Assembly (NCBI RefSeq): GCF_013410545.1
Contig: NZ_JACCFV010000001.1
Span: 2,790,001 to 2,854,000 of the forward strand
Length of the DNA: 64,000 nt
Origin: Pseudoclavibacter chungangensis
GTDB taxonomy: Bacteria; Actinomycetota; Actinomycetes; Actinomycetales; Microbacteriaceae
Direction: 5' to 3'
Under the pieces are notes generated by a model that was given only the letters and a program-made list of their open reading frames with translations, searched no databases and was not told the origin of the DNA. A program made the translations under genes and the position numbers. Below are positions 7,566-16,275 of the stretch, one piece after another. The first letter of the stretch is position 1; the number at the start of each line of letters is the position of its first letter.

Positions 7566-8837
7566 ATGTCCTCGAAAACCGATTCCGTGCCCGTCGTCCA
7601 CGCCGCATCGCACGACGCACCGACCGCTCGCTCGCACCGCGCGGGCGGCCTCGCCTGGCCGGGCCTCATCGTCATGATGGCGACGAGCTTCGCGCTCGTG
7701 ACCGCCGAATTCCTCCCGAGCGGCATCCTCACCCCCATGGCCGAGAGTCTCGGCGTCACCCCGGGTCAGGCCGGGCAGACGGTGACGGTCACCGCGATCG
7801 TCGGGTTCGTCGTCGCCCCGACGATCGCGTCGCTCGTGCCGCGCCTCGACCGACGGACCCTGCTCGTGTGGCTCGCCGTGATCGCGGCGATCTCGAACCT
7901 CGGCGTCGCGCTCGCCCCGAACCTCCCCGTCATGCTCGCCTCGCGGGTCCTGCTCGGGGCCGCGCTGAGCGGCTTCTGGGCGATGACCCTCACGATCGCC
8001 GCGACCCTGGCGTCGCCCGAGCGGCTCGGTCGTGCCATGTCGATCGTGACCCTCGGGACGTCGGTCGCGACCGTCGCGGGCGTCCCGATCGCCGTCGTGA
8101 TCTCGACGTTCGCCGATTGGCGCGTCGTGTTCTTCGGCGCGGCCGCCGTCACGCTCGTCGTCGCGGTCGCCCTCCGATTCGTGCTCCCGCCGGTGCCCGC
8201 CGCGGCGGGCACCGGCATGCGGCAACTGTTCGAGACGCTCCGCCGACCGGGCATCGGTCTCGGGCTGACGGGGCACGTCCTCACGGTGCTCGGGCAGCTC
8301 GCCGCGTACACGTTCCTCCGCGTCGCCCTCGAGCGCGTCGACGGGCTCGACGCCGCGGGGGTGGCCGTCCTCCTCGTCGTATACGGCGTCGGCGGGTTCG
8401 CGGGGAACCTCCTCATCGGGGCGCTCGTCGACCGGCACCTGCGGGTCCTGGCGTTCGGCGTCCCGGCGGCCCTCGCGCTCGCCATCCTCGCGGTCGGGCT
8501 GCTCGCCGGGACGCTCCCGGCCGTCATCGCGGGCGTGCTCGTGTGGGGCATGGGCTTCGGCGGCTGGCTCGTCGTCGTGAACACGTGGCTCGGCCACGTC
8601 GTGCCGGATCGCCTGGAAGCGGGCGGCGGGCTCGTCGTCGCGGGGTTCCAGCTCGCGATCACGCTCGGCGCGGCGGTCGGCGGCATCCTCATCGACATCG
8701 CCGGCGTGCCGGTGACGTTCACGATCGCGGCGATCGTGCTCGCGCTCGGCTCGGTGCTGTTCGGACTCGCGAATCGTCGGGTCGGCCTCACGGACGACGC
8801 GAAGCCCCTCGACGCCCCCGGGACGCGCGCGGCCTGA
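7566..8837 (+). CDS. NepI-like purine nucleoside efflux transporter (MFS, DHA1)
   Basis: A 423-aa, 12-segment major facilitator protein in the inner membrane. The first helices (ALVTAEFLPSGILTPMAESL, then GQAGQTVTVTAIVGF) and the GFWAM segment closely resemble E. coli NepI (YicM), a proton-driven exporter of inosine, guanosine and purine analogues. The conserved cytoplasmic loop reads DRRTLLV. An exporter beside deaminase and phosphorylase genes would act as an overflow valve, but drug or arabinose-type DHA1 substrates cannot be excluded. Two in-frame ATGs exist (7554 and 7566). I take 7566 because the upstream one lacks a ribosome-binding site, though the choice is weak. It is convergent with the AraC gene; 8838-9062 holds no recognisable gene. 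Confidence 0.8.
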   Translation: MSSKTDSVPVVHAASHDAPTARSHRAGGLAWPGLIVMMATSFALVTAEFLPSGILTPMAESLGVTPGQAGQTVTVTAIVGFVVAPTIASLVPRLDRRTLLVWLAVIAAISNLGVALAPNLPVMLASRVLLGAALSGFWAMTLTIAATLASPERLGRAMSIVTLGTSVATVAGVPIAVVISTFADWRVVFFGAAAVTLVVAVALRFVLPPVPAAAGTGMRQLFETLRRPGIGLGLTGHVLTVLGQLAAYTFLRVALERVDGLDAAGVAVLLVVYGVGGFAGNLLIGALVDRHLRVLAFGVPAALALAILAVGLLAGTLPAVIAGVLVWGMGFGGWLVVVNTWLGHVVPDRLEAGGGLVVAGFQLAITLGAAVGGILIDIAGVPVTFTIAAIVLALGSVLFGLANRRVGLTDDAKPLDAPGTRAA

Positions 8838-9062
8838 CGGGGACTCCGGGGATCGGGGCGGGAATACGGCGCGGCGGCGCTCGCGTCCCCGCCCTCGTCC
8901 TCGTCCGGACGGTCCCCCACGCCGCCCGACTGCGACGAGCGACTCGACCTCGCATCGACCGACCGCCCGACGGGCGAGCCGGCAACGGAAGCCGACGGAC
9001 GGGCGCCCCGGGGCACGCAGGCGGGCACCGCGCGCTCCGGCACGACGCCGTCGACGGTCGGA

Positions 9063-9932
9063 TCAGACGGACGCCACGGTCGTGCGCTCACGCCGCCATG
9101 CGGAGGGCGCTAAGCCGACGTGTCGCCGGAAGGCGCGGCTGAACCCGGCCTCGGACTCGTAGCCGAGCAGTGCCGCGGTCTCCGCGACGCTCAGTTCGCC
9201 GCGTTCGAGGTGTCCCATGGCGGCCGCCATGCGCACCTCGGCGAGGTAGTTCGCGGGTGATCGACCGACGGTGGCGCGGAATCGCTCGGCGAACACGGAG
9301 CGGGACATCGTCGCGACCGTGGCGAGCGCCCCGACCGTCCAGGCGCGGCCTGGTTCGTCGTGGATCGCGTCGAGCGCGAGTGCCACGTACGGATCGTGTG
9401 TGCGGACGAGCCAGTCGTCGGGCGCGCAGCCGCGCTGCACCCAGGCGCGCAGTGCCACCGCGACGATCGTCGTCGCGATGTGCGCGCAGACGCTCGAGTC
9501 CCCGACGCGAGCGCGGCCCGATCCGTCCTCGACCGCGCCCATCGACGCGGCGAGCCCGGCGATCGCGGGTTCCTCGCTCGCGAAGTCGCGCAGGACGAGC
9601 AGGTCGGGGAACGTGCGCACGTGCGGTTCCGCGCCGGGCGTCGGCGTGAGCGAGGTCACGATGACCTCCGCCGGCCCGTCACCGATCGCGCGCAGCGCGC
9701 CGAGGCGGCAACTGCTCGCGACCGCGAGGTCGCCCGCATCGAGTCGCTCGCTGCACGTCGTGCCCGAGAGCGACGTCCCGATGCTCCCCGCGGCGACGTA
9801 CACGACGAGCGTCTCACCCACGCGGAGGAGCAGCCGCCGTCCGGCGTCGAGGCGGTGACGGGTCGAGGTCTCGACGCGCCAGTCGAGCGAGCCGAGCAGT
9901 CGCTCGAGCGCAGCGCGATCGTTCGCTTCCAT
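9063..9932 (-). CDS. AraC-family transcriptional regulator with cupin sensor domain
   Basis: A 289-aa regulator. The N-terminal ~170 residues look like the AraC_binding_6/cupin type (LDAGRRLLLRVGETLVVYVAAG, then LTPTPGAEPHVRTFPDLLVL). The C-terminal ~100 residues carry two helix-turn-helix units: WTVGALATVATMSRSVFAER and LSVAETAALLGYESEAGFSR, ending in the family signature FRRHVGLAPSAWRR. It lies downstream of deoA on the same strand, separated by palindrome copy 2, and converges with the nepI-like gene, which is a common arrangement for a local exporter regulator. The regulated genes and the effector are not shown by the sequence. The start at 9932 is the best ATG; longer frames upstream run into the repeat. 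Confidence 0.85.
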   Translation of the reverse strand: MEANDRAALERLLGSLDWRVETSTRHRLDAGRRLLLRVGETLVVYVAAGSIGTSLSGTTCSERLDAGDLAVASSCRLGALRAIGDGPAEVIVTSLTPTPGAEPHVRTFPDLLVLRDFASEEPAIAGLAASMGAVEDGSGRARVGDSSVCAHIATTIVAVALRAWVQRGCAPDDWLVRTHDPYVALALDAIHDEPGRAWTVGALATVATMSRSVFAERFRATVGRSPANYLAEVRMAAAMGHLERGELSVAETAALLGYESEAGFSRAFRRHVGLAPSAWRRERTTVASV

Positions 9933-10019
9933 GTGGAACACAACCGAGGAACACGGCCACACATTCCACCGCCGCCCGGTCGCCGCGCGCCGACCCACGC
10001 CGGCGCCCGGGCGGCCCCC

Positions 10020-10080
10020 GAGTTCCGGGCGAAAATCGGGGTTCCGGGGCACCCGGAACCCCGAAAACCACCCGGAACTC
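10020..10080. repeat. Dispersed long palindrome, copy 2
   Basis: 61-bp inverted repeat bounded by gagttccggg and cccggaactc. The left arm (gggcgaaaatcgggg) and the right arm (from the ggttttcgggg type) differ at several central positions, so this copy looks like a hybrid of the copy-4 and copy-1 subtypes. It lies between the deoA stop and the araC start on the minus strand. Confidence 0.8.
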
Positions 10081-10123
10081 GTCTGGAGTGAGACGCGGCG
10101 CGGGGCGGGGGCGGGGCTGGGCG

Positions 10124-11431
10124 TCAGGGGTTGACGGTGCCTGCGATGAGGGGACCGCCCGTTCGGGGCTCGGTGCCCGCGTCGGCGATCTCGTACGCGC
10201 CGTCGAGCGCGTCGAGAGCGCGCGCGAAGCGCGCCGCGTCCTCGGCGTGCAGCGTGAACAGCGGCTGCCCGGCACGCACCGCGTCGCCCGGCTTCGCGTG
10301 CAGGTCGATCCCCGCCGAGTGGATCACGGGATCCTGCTTGCGCGCACGACCCGCGCCGAGTCGCCACGCCGCGACGCCGAACGGCAGCGCACGCTGCTCG
10401 ACGAGCACCCCGTCGCGCTCGGCCGTCACCGTGTGCGTCTCGGGTGCGACGGGCAGCGGCGCGTCGGGGTCACCACCCTGCGCGCGGATCGCGGCACGCC
10501 ACGTGTCCATGGCCCGGCCCGAGGCGAGCGCGCCCTCGACGTCGGCGTCCGGCTGACCCGCGAGGCGCAGCATCTCGCGCGCCAGCTCGACCGTCAGCTC
10601 GACGACGTCGGCCGGGCCACCGCCCGCGAGCACCTCGACCGACTCGCGAACCTCGTTCGCATTGCCGATCGTGAAGCCGAGCGGCACGTTCATGTTCGTG
10701 AGCAGCGCGCTCGTCCGCACCCCGGCGTCCTCGCCGAGCCGCACCATCGTCTCGGCCAGTGCGCGGGATCGATCGATGTCGCCCATGAACGAACCGTCGC
10801 CGAACTTCACGTCGAGCACGAGCGAGTCGGTCCCCTCCGCGATCTTCTTCGACATGATGCTCGACGCGATGAGCGGGATGCACTCGACCGTGCCCGTCAC
10901 GTCACGCAGCGCGTAGAGCTTCTTGTCGGCGGGCGCGAGCTCGGCACCCGCGGCGCACACGACGCCGCCGACCGTGCGCAACTGCTCGCGCAGCTCCGCG
11001 TTCGTCAGCTCCGCACGCCAACCGGGGATCGACTCGAGCTTGTCGAGCGTGCCGCCGGTGTGCCCGAGGCCACGCCCCGAGAGCTGCGGAACGGCGACGC
11101 CGAACGACGCGACGAGCGGCATGAGCGGGAGTGTGATCTTGTCGCCCACGCCACCCGTCGAATGCTTGTCGACCGTGGGCTTGCCGAGCCCCTCGAACGA
11201 CATGCGCTCCCCCGACGCGATCATCGCGAGCGTCAGATCGGCGATCTCGCGCGGCGCCATACCGTTGAGGAAGATCGCCATCGCGAGTGCGGCCATCTGT
11301 TCGTCGCCGACGAAGCCCGTCGCGTAGCGCGACACGAGCCAGTCGATCTCGGGTGTCGAGAGCTCACCGCCGTCGCGCTTGGTTCGGATGAGGTCGACGA
11401 CGTCGAACGCCTCGGGTGCGGTGTCGGTCAT
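10124..11431 (-). CDS. deoA: Thymidine phosphorylase
   Basis: A 435-aa enzyme that converts thymidine (and often uridine or deoxyuridine) plus phosphate to the base and (deoxy)ribose-1-phosphate. The family signature SGRGLGHTGGTLDKLE is complete, as are the phosphate/pyrimidine-binding KPTVDKHSTGGVGDK, SSIMSKK and VLDVKFGDGSFM segments. Length fits. The ATG at 11431 is preceded by AAAGGA. It is the fifth gene after the nupP-type permease in one direction (transport, cytidine deaminase, phosphorylase). About 146 bp separate it from cdd, so it may be cotranscribed or have its own promoter. In Actinobacteria deoA next to cdd and BmpA transporters is a usual pyrimidine-salvage cluster. Confidence 0.96.
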   Translation of the reverse strand: MTDTAPEAFDVVDLIRTKRDGGELSTPEIDWLVSRYATGFVGDEQMAALAMAIFLNGMAPREIADLTLAMIASGERMSFEGLGKPTVDKHSTGGVGDKITLPLMPLVASFGVAVPQLSGRGLGHTGGTLDKLESIPGWRAELTNAELREQLRTVGGVVCAAGAELAPADKKLYALRDVTGTVECIPLIASSIMSKKIAEGTDSLVLDVKFGDGSFMGDIDRSRALAETMVRLGEDAGVRTSALLTNMNVPLGFTIGNANEVRESVEVLAGGGPADVVELTVELAREMLRLAGQPDADVEGALASGRAMDTWRAAIRAQGGDPDAPLPVAPETHTVTAERDGVLVEQRALPFGVAAWRLGAGRARKQDPVIHSAGIDLHAKPGDAVRAGQPLFTLHAEDAARFARALDALDGAYEIADAGTEPRTGGPLIAGTVNP

Positions 11432-11577
11432 GTCGCGTCCTTTCGTGGCCGCGGACGGTTCGTGCGCCCGGGCCGGTCGGTTCGGCGGATGGTGGGAACG
11501 GGTGCGGTCGGCCGCGCGGCGTGCGGCGTGTCCCCGGCCGGTCCGGCCGGCCGACGTGCTCGCCGCGCGACCACGAT

Positions 11578-12036
11578 TCAGGATCCCGCGGCGGCGACGT
11601 GGTCGAGGTCGCGCGGCCCGAACGCGTCGGGCAGGACCTCGTCGATCGTGCGGATGCCGGAGACGGTCTCGAGGAGCATGCCGGGTGCCGACTGTTCGTA
11701 GAGCAATTGGCGACACCGCCCGCACGGCATGATCGTCTCGCCGAGCCCGTTGACGCACGTGAATGCGACGAGGCGTCCACCGCCCGACGCGTGGAGCGCC
11801 GACACGAGCCCGCACTCGGCGCACAGGCCGACCCCGTAGCTCGCGTTCTCGACGTTGCAGCCGACGACCGTGCGGCCGTCGTCGACGAGGGCCGCGGCGC
11901 CGACGCGGTAGCCCGAGTACGGCGCGTACGCCCGAGTGGCGACCTCGTCGGCGGCCGCGCGCAGCGCCGCCCAGTCCACGTCCTGCGCGAGCGAACGGCC
12001 CTGCACGGCGCCGTCGCCCGCTTCCTCGACCGTCAC
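11578..12036 (-). CDS. cdd: Cytidine deaminase
   Basis: A 152-aa small tetrameric-type cytidine deaminase, which turns cytidine and deoxycytidine into uridine and deoxyuridine. Visible motifs are NVENASYG (substrate binding), CAE (zinc Cys and catalytic Glu) and PCGRCRQ (the other two zinc cysteines). The start is a GTG at 12036 whose sequence overlaps the stop of the upstream permease gene (GTGA), so it is translationally coupled to the importer. The first ~20 residues are longer than in many homologues; an internal start is possible but no better ribosome-binding site was seen. The product feeds the thymidine phosphorylase encoded next. Confidence 0.96.
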   Translation of the reverse strand: MTVEEAGDGAVQGRSLAQDVDWAALRAAADEVATRAYAPYSGYRVGAAALVDDGRTVVGCNVENASYGVGLCAECGLVSALHASGGGRLVAFTCVNGLGETIMPCGRCRQLLYEQSAPGMLLETVSGIRTIDEVLPDAFGPRDLDHVAAAGS

Positions 12037-13334
12037 GACTTGAAGTACGGCTTGCCGCTCGCGGCGGGCGCGCGGGACTGCCCGACGAAGCCAGCGACCG
12101 CGAGGATCGTGACGACGTACGGGATCATGGCGAGCAGCTCCGGCGGGATCTGTGCCCCGACCTGCGACGCGAGCGTCTTGAGGTTCGAGGCGAATCCGAA
12201 CAGGAGCGCCGCGAGCGCCGCGTAGAGCGGGTGCCAGCGTCCGAAGATGAGCGCCGCGAGGGCGATGTAGCCCTGTCCGGAGGTCATCTCGCGGCCGAAC
12301 GCGCCGACCGCGCCGAGCGTGAAGAACGATCCGCCCGCGCCGGCGATCGCACCGGAGAGCAGCACGTTCCAGAAGCGCGTGGGATTGACCTTGATGCCGA
12401 CCGTGTCGGCGGCCTTCGGGTGCTCACCCACGGCGCGCAGCCTCAGGCCCCACTTCGTGTGGAACAGCGCGATGTAGAGCGCCGGCACGAGCAGGAACAT
12501 GAGGTAGATGATGAGCGTGTTCTGGAACAGCAGCGGCCCGATGATCGGGATGTCGTTCAGCAGCGGGATCGACCACACGGCGTACTTCGGCGGCGAGTTG
12601 AACGTCGCCGCATCGGGCACCATGACGGCCGAGTAGAGGAAGTTCGTGAGGCCGATGACGAGCATGTTGATGACGACACCGACGACGACCTGCTCGACCC
12701 AGTAGACGATCGAGAACACCGCGAGGATCACCGACACGAGCACGCCCGCGACGATCGCCCCGAGGAGCCCGACGAACGGGCTGCCGGTCGCGCTCGCGAT
12801 GAGTGCCGACGCGAACGCACCCGCGAGCAACTGCCCCTCGATCGCGATGTTGACGACGCCGACGCGCTCGGAGACGAGGCCCGCCATGGAACCGAAGATG
12901 AGCGGTGTCGACAGTGCGAGCGTCCCCGTGAGGAGCCACGTGAGCGGCACGTTCGCGCCCGCGCCGACGAACACGATGAGCGCGAACACCCACAGTGCGC
13001 CGAACACGACGACGAGCCAGATCGGCGTCGTGGCGCCGCGGGCGGCGAGCCGGAACGACCAGCCCGCGATCGCGAGCAGGAGCACGCCGATCACGATGTT
13101 CGTGAGCATCGCGGGCAGCTCGAGCGGCGGGATGCTGAACGGTACCGTCGGATCGTTCAGGTCGATCCGGCTCGTCTTGTCGGGCGCCGCGAGGAAGCCG
13201 AACACGACGAGGACGACGAGCGCGAAGAACGTGAACGCGATCGGCGACTTCCAACTGCGCGTCGTCCGCACCTCGGCCTTCGTCGAGGCCTCCGGCAGCT
13301 CGACCGGATCGCTCGATGGGATGGTCGTGGTCAT
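12033..13334 (-). CDS. Nucleoside ABC transporter permease 2 (BMP-type importer)
   Basis: A 433-aa integral membrane permease of the BPD_transp_2 (LivM/RbsC-like) family, equivalent to the NupQ/YufQ subunit of nucleoside importers. About ten hydrophobic segments are visible. The family core is GLVSERVGVVNIAIEGQLL, with the coupling region GLRLRAVGEHPKAADTVGI, matching permeases that pair with NupO-type ATPases. The N-terminal region carries three additional hydrophobic stretches before the core. The ATG at 13334 overlaps the stop of the preceding permease gene (ATGA), and its own stop overlaps the cdd start. It forms the heteromeric channel with the other permease and works with the two BmpA lipoproteins encoded upstream. 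Confidence 0.92.
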   Translation of the reverse strand: MTTTIPSSDPVELPEASTKAEVRTTRSWKSPIAFTFFALVVLVVFGFLAAPDKTSRIDLNDPTVPFSIPPLELPAMLTNIVIGVLLLAIAGWSFRLAARGATTPIWLVVVFGALWVFALIVFVGAGANVPLTWLLTGTLALSTPLIFGSMAGLVSERVGVVNIAIEGQLLAGAFASALIASATGSPFVGLLGAIVAGVLVSVILAVFSIVYWVEQVVVGVVINMLVIGLTNFLYSAVMVPDAATFNSPPKYAVWSIPLLNDIPIIGPLLFQNTLIIYLMFLLVPALYIALFHTKWGLRLRAVGEHPKAADTVGIKVNPTRFWNVLLSGAIAGAGGSFFTLGAVGAFGREMTSGQGYIALAALIFGRWHPLYAALAALLFGFASNLKTLASQVGAQIPPELLAMIPYVVTILAVAGFVGQSRAPAASGKPYFKS

Positions 13335-14668
13335 GCCTTCACCTCCGGCGTCGACTCGCCGCGTTTCCCGTCGAGCGCGCGCTGTGCGCGGACGCGGTCG
13401 AGCAGCGAGATGCCGGACGGCTTCGGGAGGAAGAAGATCCGGCGGATGAGCGGCGGCGCCGCGATGAACAGCACGATGAGGCCCTGGATGACGCTCACGA
13501 TGTCGATCGGGATGCCCTCGACGATCTGCATGGGGAACGACCCGGCCTTGAGTGCGCCGAACAGGAGCCCGGCGAGCACGATGCCGACGGGATGGTTCGC
13601 ACCGAGGAGCGCGACCGTGATCGCGTCGAAGCCGATGCCGGCGTCGACGCCCGGGTCGTAGCCGCTCGTCGCCCGACCGAGCACCTGGGTCGCGCCAGCG
13701 AGCCCCATGAACGCGCCCGAGAGGGCCATCGTGAGGAACGTGATGCCCTCGACGTTGATGCCCGCCGTCCGTGCGGCGTGCGGGTTCTGACCGACGGCGC
13801 GGATCTTGAAGCCGATCGTCGAGCGGTCCATGATCCACCAGTAGACGACGGCGGCGAGGATGGCGAGCACGAACCCGAGATCCATGCTGCCGACGAGGTC
13901 GGGGAGCTGCGCGGATTCGAGGATCGGCTTCGCCTTCGGGTTGCCGCTCGCCCCGTCCGCCTGGAAGGGCTGGATCTTCAGGAGGTAGGTGACGAGATTG
14001 AGCGCCACGTAGTTGAGCATGATCGTGACGATCACCTCGTGCGCGCCCGTGCGCGCCTTGAGGAACCCGGCGATGCCGGCCCAGATGGAGCCGCCGACGA
14101 GGCCCGCGAAGACGGCGACGAGGAGGTGCACGACGACCGGCATCGGCGTCGACGCGCCGATGAACCCGACGAACAGGGCGGCGATGAGGATCTGCCCGCG
14201 GCCACCGATGTTGAACAGGCCGGCGCGGAAGCCGATCGCGACGCCGAGACCGGCCGAGATGAGGGGGGTGGCCCACATGAGCGTCGAGGTGAGCGGCGCG
14301 AAGCCCGTGCGCGGGCTGTAGACCGCGCCCTCCCACACGGCGCGGAACGCACCGCCGACGACCGCGCCGATCGCGGCGAACGTGTCGCCGGGCCGCGCGA
14401 AGAAGTAGCCGGAGGCCTCGCGCACGTCCTCGCTCGTGAGGACGACGAGGAGCGAGCCGATGAACAGGGCGAGCACGATCGCGACGAACGAGCGAAGCGG
14501 GCCGCCGCCGAGGATGTCGCGCCACACGCCCGACCACGGGTGGTCGGCGGGGGCGCGGCCGAGGAGGCTGGGATTCGGTGGCGGCGGCGGGGTGCCGCCA
14601 CCCGTCTTCGCGGGCGAGGCGGCGTTCGTGGGTGCCGCGTCGCCGGAGGTGCCGTTCGTGTCGGTCAT
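13331..14668 (-). CDS. Nucleoside ABC transporter permease 1 (BMP-type importer)
   Basis: A 445-aa membrane permease equivalent to NupP/YufP. A 45-residue cytoplasmic N-terminus is rich in Pro/Gly/Thr (including five prolines in a row). The hydrophobic core contains GVAIGFRAGLFNIGGRGQIL and the coupling segment GFKIRAVGQNPHAARTAGI, both typical of this family. It is coupled by ATGA overlaps to the ATPase gene before it and the second permease after it, so the three membrane-complex genes are probably made in fixed ratio. The predicted role is inner-membrane translocation of purine and pyrimidine nucleosides. Confidence 0.92.
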   Translation of the reverse strand: MTDTNGTSGDAAPTNAASPAKTGGGTPPPPPNPSLLGRAPADHPWSGVWRDILGGGPLRSFVAIVLALFIGSLLVVLTSEDVREASGYFFARPGDTFAAIGAVVGGAFRAVWEGAVYSPRTGFAPLTSTLMWATPLISAGLGVAIGFRAGLFNIGGRGQILIAALFVGFIGASTPMPVVVHLLVAVFAGLVGGSIWAGIAGFLKARTGAHEVIVTIMLNYVALNLVTYLLKIQPFQADGASGNPKAKPILESAQLPDLVGSMDLGFVLAILAAVVYWWIMDRSTIGFKIRAVGQNPHAARTAGINVEGITFLTMALSGAFMGLAGATQVLGRATSGYDPGVDAGIGFDAITVALLGANHPVGIVLAGLLFGALKAGSFPMQIVEGIPIDIVSVIQGLIVLFIAAPPLIRRIFFLPKPSGISLLDRVRAQRALDGKRGESTPEVKA

Positions 14669-16164
14669 GCCGGGATCCCCGCCATCATCTGTCCAAGTGC
14701 CTCTCGTGACGTGGTCGGATCGACGATGCCGACGCTGCGGCCCTGGTACATCACCATGATGCGGTCGGCGAGCTCGACGACCTCGTCGAGCTCGGTCGAC
14801 ACGATGATGACCGGGATGCCCGTGTCGCGGACGCGCACGATCTGCTCGTGCACGAACTCGATCGAGCCGACGTCGAGCCCTCGGGTCGGTTGCGACGCGA
14901 TGAACATGCGCAGCTCGCGGCCGAGCTCGCGCGCGAGCACGACCTTCTGCTGGTTACCGCCCGAAAGACGCCCGGCGGGCGTGTCGATCGAGGGCGTGCG
15001 CACGTCGTAGTCCTCGATGCCCTTCAGCGCGAAGTCGCGCATCGCCCCGAGGTCGAGGGCGATGCCCTTCGCGAACGGCGGCCGGTCGGCACGGTCGAGC
15101 ACCATGTTCTCGGTGATCGTGAACTCCGCGACGATGCCGTCGACCGTGCGGTCCTCGGGCACGAAGCCGAGGCCCGCGTCGAGGGTCTTCTTGACGGAGC
15201 GGCCGAGGAGTTCCTCGCCGTCGAGCGTGATCGAGCCGAGCGCCTTCTTCTGCAGGCCGAGGATCGCCTCCGTGAGCTCGGTCTGCCCGTTGCCCTGCAC
15301 GCCCGCGATGACGAGGATCTCGCCCTCGGCGACCTCGAAGCTCAGGTCGTCGACCTGCTTGTGCCCCGTCTCGTCGAACACGGTGAGGTTCGCGACGCGG
15401 AACGTCGTCTCGCCGAGCGTCGGCGGGTCCTTCTCGACCGAGAGGTCGACCGCGCGGCCGACCATCTTCGCCGCGAGTTCCTCGTTCGACTCGCTCGGGA
15501 GCGCCGTGCCGACGACCTTCCCACGGCGGATGACGGTGATGCGGTCGGCGACCTTGCGCACCTCGCGGAGCTTGTGGCTGATGAAGACGATGGACTTCCC
15601 GCTGGCGCGGAGCTGGTCCATGATCTCCATGAGCTCGTCCGTCTCCTGCGGCGTGAGCACGGCCGTGGGTTCGTCGAGGACGAGCACCTCGGCGTTGAGC
15701 GCGAGGGCCTTGATGATCTCGACCCGCTGCTGCGCGCCCACGGGGAGGTGCTCGACGAGTGCATCGGGATCGACGTTGAAGCCGAAGCGCTCGGAGATCT
15801 CGCGCACGCGCGAGCGGGCCGTGTCGAGGTCGAGGAGGACGCCGCCGCGCGTGGGTTCGTGCCCGAGCATGACGTTCTCGGCGACCGTGAAGACGGGGAT
15901 GAGCATGAAGTGCTGGTGGACCATGCCGATACCGGCGGCCATGGCGTCGCCGGGGCCGGCGAAGTGCTGTTCGACGTCGTCGAGGAGGATCGTGCCCTCG
16001 TCGGCCTGATAGAGGCCGTAGAGCACGTTCATGAGGGTCGACTTGCCGGCGCCGTTCTCGCCGAGGAGCGCATGGATCTCGCCCGGTTCGACGACGAGGT
16101 CGATGTGATCGTTGGCCGTGAACGATCCGAATCGCTTGGTGATGCCCCTGAGTTCGAGTTTCAC
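14665..16164 (-). CDS. Nucleoside ABC transporter ATP-binding protein (duplicated ATPase)
   Basis: A 499-aa protein with two nucleotide-binding domains, like RbsA/MglA and NupO/YufO. The first domain has Walker A GENGAGKST and Walker B VLVLDEPTAVL; its signature region reads LPVGAQQRVEI, which is a normal variant of this family. The second domain has a degenerate Walker A (GVQGNGQTE) and the signature LSGGNQQK, as in RbsA-type proteins where one site is inactive. The start is the GTG at 16164, preceded by AAGGA; a longer frame to 16227 has no ribosome-binding site and an arginine-rich extension. It energises the two permeases encoded next. Confidence 0.93.
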   Translation of the reverse strand: MKLELRGITKRFGSFTANDHIDLVVEPGEIHALLGENGAGKSTLMNVLYGLYQADEGTILLDDVEQHFAGPGDAMAAGIGMVHQHFMLIPVFTVAENVMLGHEPTRGGVLLDLDTARSRVREISERFGFNVDPDALVEHLPVGAQQRVEIIKALALNAEVLVLDEPTAVLTPQETDELMEIMDQLRASGKSIVFISHKLREVRKVADRITVIRRGKVVGTALPSESNEELAAKMVGRAVDLSVEKDPPTLGETTFRVANLTVFDETGHKQVDDLSFEVAEGEILVIAGVQGNGQTELTEAILGLQKKALGSITLDGEELLGRSVKKTLDAGLGFVPEDRTVDGIVAEFTITENMVLDRADRPPFAKGIALDLGAMRDFALKGIEDYDVRTPSIDTPAGRLSGGNQQKVVLARELGRELRMFIASQPTRGLDVGSIEFVHEQIVRVRDTGIPVIIVSTELDEVVELADRIMVMYQGRSVGIVDPTTSREALGQMMAGIPA

Positions 16165-16222
16165 TGCGTCCTTGCCTGTCCGTCGGCGGCCGTGCGGACG
16201 CGCGGCCGGGAGTCGGGGTGAC

Positions 16223-16263
16223 GACACGGGGCGGGGGTGGTGCGAACCGCCCCCGCCCGTGTC
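16223..16263 (-). terminator. Hairpin between bmpA1 and the ATPase gene
   Basis: Inverted repeat gacacggggcgggggtggt / accgcccccgcccgtgtc around a gcga loop, located directly after the first lipoprotein stop. This is the usual place for a partial terminator that makes binding-protein mRNA more abundant than transporter mRNA. Confidence 0.6.
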
Positions 16264-16275
16264 ACCGGTGCCGGG